Origin: an uncultured Collinsella sp.
GTDB lineage: Bacteria > Actinomycetota > Coriobacteriia > Coriobacteriales > Coriobacteriaceae
Assembly: GCA_902478885.1 (NCBI GenBank)
Contig: CABSMS010000046.1
Coordinates: forward strand, 1-17,302
DNA: 17,302 bases
Direction: 5' to 3'
The translations under genes were made by a program, and so were the position numbers. Numbering within the stretch: position 1 is the stretch's first letter; each line of letters starts with the position of its first letter. The notes under the pieces are model-generated. The model ran no database searches and was not told where the DNA came from. It was given only the letters and a program-made list of their open reading frames with translations. This document shows, piece after piece, positions 12,385 through 17,302 of this stretch.

Positions 12385-14285
12385 TTGAGTGTCGGGGCGT
12401 TTCCTTTAGCTATGACGGTGCCGTGTCGGCACTCGACGGTGTCGATCTGAACATCGAGGACGGTGAGTTTTTCTGCATCCTCGGTGGCAATGGGTCGGGC
12501 AAGTCGACGTTTGCCAAGCATCTGAATGCGCTGTTGCAACCCGATGCGGGCACGGTACGCATCAACGGCATGGATGCGTCCGACCCCGAGCTGGTCTACG
12601 ACATTCGTTCGACCGCGGGCATGGTATTCCAGAATCCCGACGACCAGCTGGTGGCAACGCTTGTCGAAGATGACGTTGCGTTCGGTCCCGAAAACCTTGG
12701 CGTGCCATCGGCGCAAATTGCGCAGCGCGTACGCGAGGCGCTGAAGGGCGTGGGCCTGGTGGGCTTTGAGCGCCACGAGACCCATGCGCTTTCGGGCGGC
12801 CAAAAGCAGCGCGTGGCGCTTGCCGGCGTGCTCGCCATGGAACCGCGCGTGCTCATATTGGACGAGGCTTCCTCGATGCTCGATCCGCGTGGACGCAAGG
12901 GCCTCATGAAGGCTTGCCGCGCGTTGCACGCTCGCGGCATGACCATCGTGATGATTACGCACTTTATGGAGGAGGCTGCCGAGGCCGATCGTGTCGCGGT
13001 GTTTCGGGCGGGGCACGTTGCCATGCTCGGTGCGCCCGAGGAAATCTTGACGCGGGCGGACGAACTTGCGCAGCTCAACTTGGATATGCCGGTGTCGTGC
13101 TGTCTAGGTAGGGCACTTCGTGCGAAGGGCGTGCCTGTTTGCGCGCAGGTACGTGAGACGGATATGGTCGCCGAGATTGCGCAGACTTATGCCGAGCGAA
13201 GTGGGGCAGGCACCGTGGGGCAGTCTTCCGCATCCCAGTTGGAAATCGCTGACGGCACTGTTCCGGTAGACAACGAGGGCAACGCGTCGGAGCCCGTCAT
13301 CGAGCTATCCCGTGTTTCGTACAGTTATTCGCTCAGTCCGCGCGAGCGCCGCCGCTGGCACAAGCGCTCGGCCACTGCGGGCAAATCGAACAAACAGGCT
13401 CTCTGGGGAAACGACCCCAGCAGCCCGTGGGCGCTGCGCGATGTATCGCTGATGGTGCGTCGCGGCGAGTTCCTGGGCTTGGCAGGTCATACCGGTTCGG
13501 GTAAGTCGACGCTGGTCCAGCATCTCAACGGTTTGATTCGCCCCCAGGAGGGAAGCGTTTGCGCGCTGGGGCTCGATCTGTCAAACAAGAAAGACGCCAC
13601 TGCGGTTAAGGCCAAGGTCGGCGTGGTGTTTCAATATCCTGAGCGTCAGCTGTTTGCCGAAACCGTGGCGCAGGACGTGGCGTTTGGTCCGCATAACCTT
13701 GGCTTGCCGCAAGACGAGGTTGCGCGTCGTGTCGCATCATCGCTTACGCGCGTGGGCCTCGACCTCGCCGCGATAGGCGACAAGAGTCCCTTTGAGCTTT
13801 CGGGCGGTCAGCAACGGCGTGTGGCATTCGCCGGCGTGCTCGCCATGGAGCCCGAAGTCCTGGTGCTCGATGAGCCCATGGCGGGGCTCGATCCGGCGGC
13901 GCGCAGGGATTTCCTTGAGCTTATCGATCGACTTCACCTCGATGGCCTGACCGTTGTCATGGTTTCACATAGTATGGATGACCTGGCCAATTGCTGTGAC
14001 CGCATCGTCGTAATGAACGAAGGCGCGGTGTTTGCCGAGGGCACGCCCGCTCAGGTTTTTGCGCATGCGGATGAGCTTAAATCAATCGGCTTGGGTGTTC
14101 CCGCTGCCCAGCGCATGGCGCTGGCGCTTGCGAAGGCAGGCGTGCCGCTGCGCTTTGACGGCCTCTATACGGTTGAGTCGCTGGCAGACGAGTTGGTGGA
14201 CCTGCTAATCGGTCGCTCGGGCGGTCCTTCTAACGTCGCGGACATTGCTAAATCCAAGACGGTCGCGCGAGAGGAGGGCTGCTAA
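12381..14285 (+). CDS. ecfA: Fused double ATPase of the ECF transporter (EcfA-EcfA')
   Basis: One 634-aa polypeptide carries two complete ABC ATPase domains, in place of the separate EcfA1 and EcfA2 subunits of many bacteria. Domain 1 has Walker A GGNGSGKST (35-43), Q-loop FQNPDDQL, signature LSGGQ (137-141), Walker B LILDEAS with Asp161-Glu162 and a THFMEE switch His. Domain 2 has Walker A GHTGSGKST (369-377), FQYPERQLF, LSGGQ (473-477), Walker B LVLDEPMAGLDP with Asp497-Glu498, and SHSMDD. Both look active. A linker of about 70 residues (230-300) has low similarity to either domain. It should hydrolyse ATP at the cytosolic face and drive riboflavin uptake with EcfT. Because it sits with a single S component it may be dedicated to riboflavin, though shared use is possible. 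Confidence 0.93.
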   Translation: MIECRGVSFSYDGAVSALDGVDLNIEDGEFFCILGGNGSGKSTFAKHLNALLQPDAGTVRINGMDASDPELVYDIRSTAGMVFQNPDDQLVATLVEDDVAFGPENLGVPSAQIAQRVREALKGVGLVGFERHETHALSGGQKQRVALAGVLAMEPRVLILDEASSMLDPRGRKGLMKACRALHARGMTIVMITHFMEEAAEADRVAVFRAGHVAMLGAPEEILTRADELAQLNLDMPVSCCLGRALRAKGVPVCAQVRETDMVAEIAQTYAERSGAGTVGQSSASQLEIADGTVPVDNEGNASEPVIELSRVSYSYSLSPRERRRWHKRSATAGKSNKQALWGNDPSSPWALRDVSLMVRRGEFLGLAGHTGSGKSTLVQHLNGLIRPQEGSVCALGLDLSNKKDATAVKAKVGVVFQYPERQLFAETVAQDVAFGPHNLGLPQDEVARRVASSLTRVGLDLAAIGDKSPFELSGGQQRRVAFAGVLAMEPEVLVLDEPMAGLDPAARRDFLELIDRLHLDGLTVVMVSHSMDDLANCCDRIVVMNEGAVFAEGTPAQVFAHADELKSIGLGVPAAQRMALALAKAGVPLRFDGLYTVESLADELVDLLIGRSGGPSNVADIAKSKTVAREEGC

Positions 14286-15085
14286 TGGAGGCGTTTTCGT
14301 TTGGTAGCTACTATCCCGGCGATAGTGCGATCCACCGCCTGGACCCGCGAACTAAGTTGCTCTTGGGCTTTGTGTTTCTGATCACGACGCTCACAGTCAG
14401 CAGCTTCCGCGGACTGGCCCCGGTCGCAATCTTCGTTGTCCTGATCTATACCGTGTCCCGGGTGCCGTTGCGCCGGGTCCTATCATCGATGGCACCATTG
14501 CTGGCGATTGTCGTGGTGGTCGCAGTGCTCAACCTGTTTTCCGACCAGAGTGGGCGCATTCTGTGGCAGCTTGGCTTTTTGCGGATAAGCGAGGGTTCGC
14601 TGCATTCCGCCGCCTTTATGGCGTGCCGCCTGAGCTTGATGATGGCCGGCATGAGCGCCATTACACTCACCACGCCGACACTCGACCTCACCGCGGGCTT
14701 TGAACGTCTGCTCGCACCATTTGCGCGCGTGGGGCTCCCTGCGCACGAGCTCGGCATGATTATGGGTATCGCGCTGCGCTTTATGCCGCAGTTTGCCACC
14801 GAGATGAAGCAGACGGCCGATGCGCAGGCGAGCCGCGGTGCGCGCGTGACGGGCGGTCCGCTCGGCGGCGTGCGTATGCTCGGCAGTGTGGCGATTCCGC
14901 TGTTCACGGGCGTGTTCCGTCATGCCGAGACGCTGTCTGCTGCCATGGATGCCCGTTGCTATCACGGCGAGCAGGGCCGCACGCGCCTGCATGCGCTTGC
15001 ATTTCGCCGCGGGGATGCGCAGGCTGCGGTGGTGACGGCGCTGCTGCTCGCGTGTGTCATCGTCATCAACCTTCAACTTGTTTAG
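14285..15085 (+). CDS. ecfT: ECF transporter transmembrane component EcfT
   Basis: This 266-aa membrane protein is the coupling subunit that links the ATPases to RibU. It opens YYPGDSAIHRLDPRTKLLLG, a typical EcfT start (the HRLDPRTK motif), followed by membrane segments near 25-40, 43-57, 68-84, 110-130 and 245-263. The two Ala-Arg-Gly-type coupling motifs appear as ASRGAR (182-187) and DARCY (222-226). The start overlaps the ecfA stop by one base (TAATG) after a strong GAGGAGGG (14271-14278). It completes a full ECF module, S-A-A-T, in three genes. Confidence 0.93.
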   Translation: MEAFSFGSYYPGDSAIHRLDPRTKLLLGFVFLITTLTVSSFRGLAPVAIFVVLIYTVSRVPLRRVLSSMAPLLAIVVVVAVLNLFSDQSGRILWQLGFLRISEGSLHSAAFMACRLSLMMAGMSAITLTTPTLDLTAGFERLLAPFARVGLPAHELGMIMGIALRFMPQFATEMKQTADAQASRGARVTGGPLGGVRMLGSVAIPLFTGVFRHAETLSAAMDARCYHGEQGRTRLHALAFRRGDAQAAVVTALLLACVIVINLQLV

Positions 15086-15115
15086 GCGCGATTCGAGCGC
15101 AAGAAAGGGGTCCCT

Positions 15116-15562
15116 ATGACCGACAACGACCGCACGGCTCAGCTTGAGCGCGCCTGTTCATATCTCAGGCGCATTCCGGCGTGGTATCTGGCCACGACCG
15201 ATGTGGCCGACGGGCATCAGCCTCGCGTGAGGCCGTTTTCGTTTGCCATGGTCGATGACGGTAAGCTGTGGTTTTGCACGTCGCGCGACAAGGACGTGTG
15301 GGCGGAGCTGAGTGCGAATCCCAAGTTTGAGCTCTCGGGCTGGAAGCCGGGGGAGTGCTGGATCGTGTTGACCGGCGAAGCCGCACTTGAGGACGACGCA
15401 GTTGCGAGCGACAAGGTGCGTCAAGCGGGTTTTAAGCACATGGTGGGCATTGGCGAGGAACACGAGAGTGCCAACGACGGCCGCCTTGCTTTCTTTTCGG
15501 TCCGCAACATTGTCGCGCGCTTCTGTGATATCGACGGCAGCGAGGAGCGCCTGGAGCTCTAG
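15116..15562 (+). CDS. Pyridoxamine 5'-phosphate oxidase-like FMN split-barrel protein (copy 1)
   Basis: This 148-aa protein belongs to the pyridoxamine 5'-phosphate oxidase-like superfamily, whose small split beta-barrels usually bind FMN (or F420 or haem) as dimers. Motifs are RRIPAWYLATT, RVRPFSFAMVDDGKLWFCTS, KDVWAELSANPKFELSGW and the ECWIVLTGEAALEDD turn. It is much shorter than true PdxH and lacks its C-terminal part, so pyridoxal phosphate synthesis is not supported. AAAGGGG (15104-15110) lies five bases before ATG. It begins 30 bases after ecfT with no terminator between, so it is probably in the FMN-riboswitch operon. The substrate is unknown. A close paralogue follows. Confidence 0.82.
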   Translation: MTDNDRTAQLERACSYLRRIPAWYLATTDVADGHQPRVRPFSFAMVDDGKLWFCTSRDKDVWAELSANPKFELSGWKPGECWIVLTGEAALEDDAVASDKVRQAGFKHMVGIGEEHESANDGRLAFFSVRNIVARFCDIDGSEERLEL

Positions 15563-15606
15563 CTCGCACAAACCAGGCTCCCAAACTAGCTAGTACAGGA
15601 GGAAAC

Positions 15607-16017
15607 GTGGACGGATTGAATACGGTGCTGGAGTACCTGACGTCGGTGCCGGCGTGGTATCTGGCGACGAGCGTGGACGGGCAGCCACATGTGCGTCCGT
15701 TCTCGTTTGCACAGATCCAGGACGGTAAGCTGTGGTTTGTGACGGCGCGCACCAAAGATGTGTGGCAGGAGCTGCTGCAAAACCAGCGCTTTGAGGCCAC
15801 GAGTTGGTGGCCGGGCCATGGCTGGCTCATCTTGCGCGGGCGTGCGGGGCTGGAAGACCGGGCTTCGAGCGAAATGCGCGAGGCCGGATGGAAACATCTT
15901 GAGCGCTTGAGCGAGCACTATGAGGGGCCTAACGACCCCGCGCTCGTCTTCTTTAGCGTCGAGGATCCCGAGGCTTTTATCTGCAATCACGACGAATGGG
16001 TGCCGGTCGAGCTCTAG
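15607..16017 (+). CDS. Pyridoxamine 5'-phosphate oxidase-like FMN split-barrel protein (copy 2)
   Basis: This 136-aa protein is a clear paralogue of the preceding gene. It shares SVPAWYLATS, HVRPFSFAQIQDGKLWF, KDVWQELLQNQRFE and GRAGLEDRASSEMREAGWKH at equivalent positions. It differs by a shorter N-terminus, a WWPGHGWLIL turn and a distinct C-terminus. The start is GTG 15607, four bases after AGGAGG (15597-15602). The gap from copy 1 is 44 bp without a terminator, so the two are probably cotranscribed. The similarity suggests an old tandem duplication with divergence. Probably an FMN-dependent reductase or a flavin-binding protein; its function is not known. Confidence 0.82.
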   Translation: MDGLNTVLEYLTSVPAWYLATSVDGQPHVRPFSFAQIQDGKLWFVTARTKDVWQELLQNQRFEATSWWPGHGWLILRGRAGLEDRASSEMREAGWKHLERLSEHYEGPNDPALVFFSVEDPEAFICNHDEWVPVEL

Positions 16018-16052
16018 CCAGCTGGCTCATCCTAACAATTTAGTTTTCGCAT

Positions 16053-16113
16053 GGGCGGGCCCTGTGTTGCCCGGCACCGTAAGGAGTGCCGGCCAATACG
16101 GGGCCCGCTCTAT
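16053..16113 (+). terminator. Long hairpin ending the riboflavin operon
   Basis: GGGCGGGCCC (16053-16062) pairs with GGGCCCGCTC (16101-16110). The stem continues with GTGTTG/CAATAC and CCGGCAC/GTGCCGG, with one C-C mismatch and a few wobbles, to an 8-base loop (16078-16085). TATTT follows. It gives about 24 pairs. Confidence 0.8.
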
Positions 16114-16152
16114 TTGGCAATTCCTTCAAGCGAATGTGTCGGGAATGTTTCA

Positions 16153-16189
16153 ATGCATGAATATGCAAGCTATTTACGTATTCATGCAT
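16153..16189. promoter_or_regulatory. ARG-box-like operator upstream of argC
   Basis: ATGCATGAATA (16153-16163) and TATTCATGCAT (16179-16189) are perfect 11-bp inverted copies. Each contains TGAAT/ATTCA, the core of ArgR/AhrC boxes, and the left copy extends to TGCATGAATATGCA. Their position before argC supports arginine-responsive control by an ArgR-type repressor. This is inference from motif and context. Confidence 0.7.
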
Positions 16190-16196
16190 CTTTTGG

Positions 16197-16205
16197 TGCT
16201 AAAGT
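16197..16205 (+). promoter_or_regulatory. Candidate extended -10 of argC
   Basis: TG-C-TAAAGT (16197-16205) fits an extended -10 box. The matching -35 position (near 16177-16183) falls in the right half of the ARG-box repeat, so a bound repressor would block polymerase. No strong -35 is visible. Confidence 0.4.
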
Positions 16206-16274
16206 TTCAACCCACTTCATAACGACCGCTGCGAAATGCGCATCGGTGCATAAATCGCAGACAAGGAGTCTGAT

Positions 16275-17302
16275 ATGTCTTTGAAGGTTGGAATCGTCGG
16301 CGCGGCTGGATATGCCGGAGCCGAGCTCGTTCGCCTCGTGCTCGGTCATCCCGAGTTTGAACTTGTCGCCATTACGTCCAACGCCGATGCCGGTCAGCCG
16401 CTGTCTGCGGTGTATCCGAGCTTTGCTGGCGTGAGCGATCTTGTCTTCACGACGCATGATGCCCCCGAGCTCAAGAACTGCGACGCGGTATTATTGGCCG
16501 TGCCGCACACGGCTGCCATGGCTCAGGTGCCCGCCCTGCTTGCCGCGGGAGTCTCCTGCATTGACCTCTCGGCCGACTATCGCCTGAGCGATCCAGCCAC
16601 CTTTGAGGCCTGGTATGCCGCCGAGCACACGAGCCCCGAGTTGCTCAAGACCCGCGTCTTCGGTCTGCCCGAGCTGTTCTCCCAGGACTTAGAGACCGCT
16701 GCCTCCAGCCATGCCGCTGGCAGGCCCGTGTTGGTCGCCTGCGCCGGCTGCTATCCCACCGCAACGAGCCTTGCCGCCGCGCCTGCCGTGCGTGCCGGCT
16801 GGGTTGCCCAGAGTGGCCCTGTGATTGTCGATGCCATTAGCGGCGTGACGGGCGCCGGTAAGTCCTGCAACGCCCGCACCCATTTTTGCAGCGCCGACGA
16901 GAACTTGGAGGCCTACGGCGTGGGCAAGCATCGCCACACGCCCGAGATTGAGCAAATCCTTGGCCTGACCGATCGCGTCGTCTTTACCCCGCACCTGGCA
17001 CCGCTCAAGCGTGGTCTGCTCTCCACGGTGACGTTGCCGCTCACGCCGCAGGCTATCGACTCCCTGGCTCTTGAGGATGTTGTCGACTATTACAAGCAGT
17101 TCTATGCCGGTCGCACCTTCGTGCGCGTACTCAATGCCGGCCAGCAGCCCAAGACGGCTTCGGTCGTCGGCACCAACGCTGCCCAGATTGGCCTCGCGCT
17201 CAACAAGCGCGCGGGTGTGCTGGTGGCGACGGGTGCCATTGACAATCTGTGCAAGGGTGCTGCGGGCCAGGCGGTCCAGTGCGCCAACATCGTCTTTGGA
17301 TT
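16275..17302 (+). CDS. argC: N-acetyl-gamma-glutamyl-phosphate reductase, 3' end cut by window
   Basis: This frame runs open to the window end, 342 codons, and should lack only its last few residues. ArgC reduces N-acetylglutamyl-5-phosphate to the semialdehyde with NADPH in arginine biosynthesis, in the cytosol. Visible are the Rossmann loop VGIVGAAGYAGAELVRL, AVPHTAAM, IDLSADYRL, the catalytic Cys159 in AGCYPTATS, DAISGVTGAGK, the GKHRHTPEI motif with the active-site His, and TPHLAPLKRGLLST. The usual Asn-Pro before Gly-Cys is replaced here by Cys-Ala. AAGGAG (16263-16268) lies six bases before ATG. As the first arginine gene after an operator, it probably heads an arg operon continuing beyond the window. 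Confidence 0.95.
   Translation, partial: MSLKVGIVGAAGYAGAELVRLVLGHPEFELVAITSNADAGQPLSAVYPSFAGVSDLVFTTHDAPELKNCDAVLLAVPHTAAMAQVPALLAAGVSCIDLSADYRLSDPATFEAWYAAEHTSPELLKTRVFGLPELFSQDLETAASSHAAGRPVLVACAGCYPTATSLAAAPAVRAGWVAQSGPVIVDAISGVTGAGKSCNARTHFCSADENLEAYGVGKHRHTPEIEQILGLTDRVVFTPHLAPLKRGLLSTVTLPLTPQAIDSLALEDVVDYYKQFYAGRTFVRVLNAGQQPKTASVVGTNAAQIGLALNKRAGVLVATGAIDNLCKGAAGQAVQCANIVFG

Overview
The window looks like chromosomal DNA of a high-GC, gut-type actinobacterium of class Coriobacteriia, most likely Collinsella. This rests on recognised protein character (AmaP/DUF2273/Asp23 cluster, a two-in-one EcfA ATPase, Coriobacteria-like GroEL and YebC), GC-rich codon choice and short GC-rich intergenic hairpins. 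It is inference; no database search was possible. I saw no tRNA, rRNA, CRISPR array, transposase or phage gene.

Layout. 1-1110: a 16-bp palindrome at the edge, a possible 28-codon leader ORF, yebC and its terminator. 1107-2768: an envelope-stress cluster, amaP, DUF2273 and asp23, closed by two successive hairpins. 2881-5453: a YitT-family membrane protein, a zinc-ribbon multi-span membrane protein with a Pro/Glu tail, and a perfect 18-bp-arm hairpin between convergent genes. 5490-8810: a divergent pair, an M20 amidohydrolase on the minus strand and a YtcJ-like amidohydrolase on the plus strand. 8832-11408: groES-groEL bracketed by two long nested inverted repeats. 11562-16113: an FMN riboswitch followed by ribU, a fused double-ATPase ecfA, ecfT and two paralogous FMN-type split-barrel proteins, closed by a long hairpin. 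16153-17302: an ARG-box-like operator and argC, cut by the window end only a few codons before its expected stop.

How the genes work together. AmaP and DUF2273 are small membrane proteins that probably hold the acidic soluble Asp23 protein at the membrane. GroES and GroEL form the chaperonin. RibU, the double EcfA and EcfT form a complete dedicated ECF transporter for riboflavin. The riboswitch upstream reports FMN, and its P1 stem appears to overlap the ribU Shine-Dalgarno. The two split-barrel genes downstream may be flavin users under the same control.

The least explained structure is the pair of nested inverted repeats around groESL. Each has perfect 38-40 bp arms separated by exactly 69 nt, with an inner hairpin in the middle. 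Their arm sequences differ, so they share geometry rather than obvious homology. One lies upstream of groES where a terminator already exists, so it is not simply another terminator.
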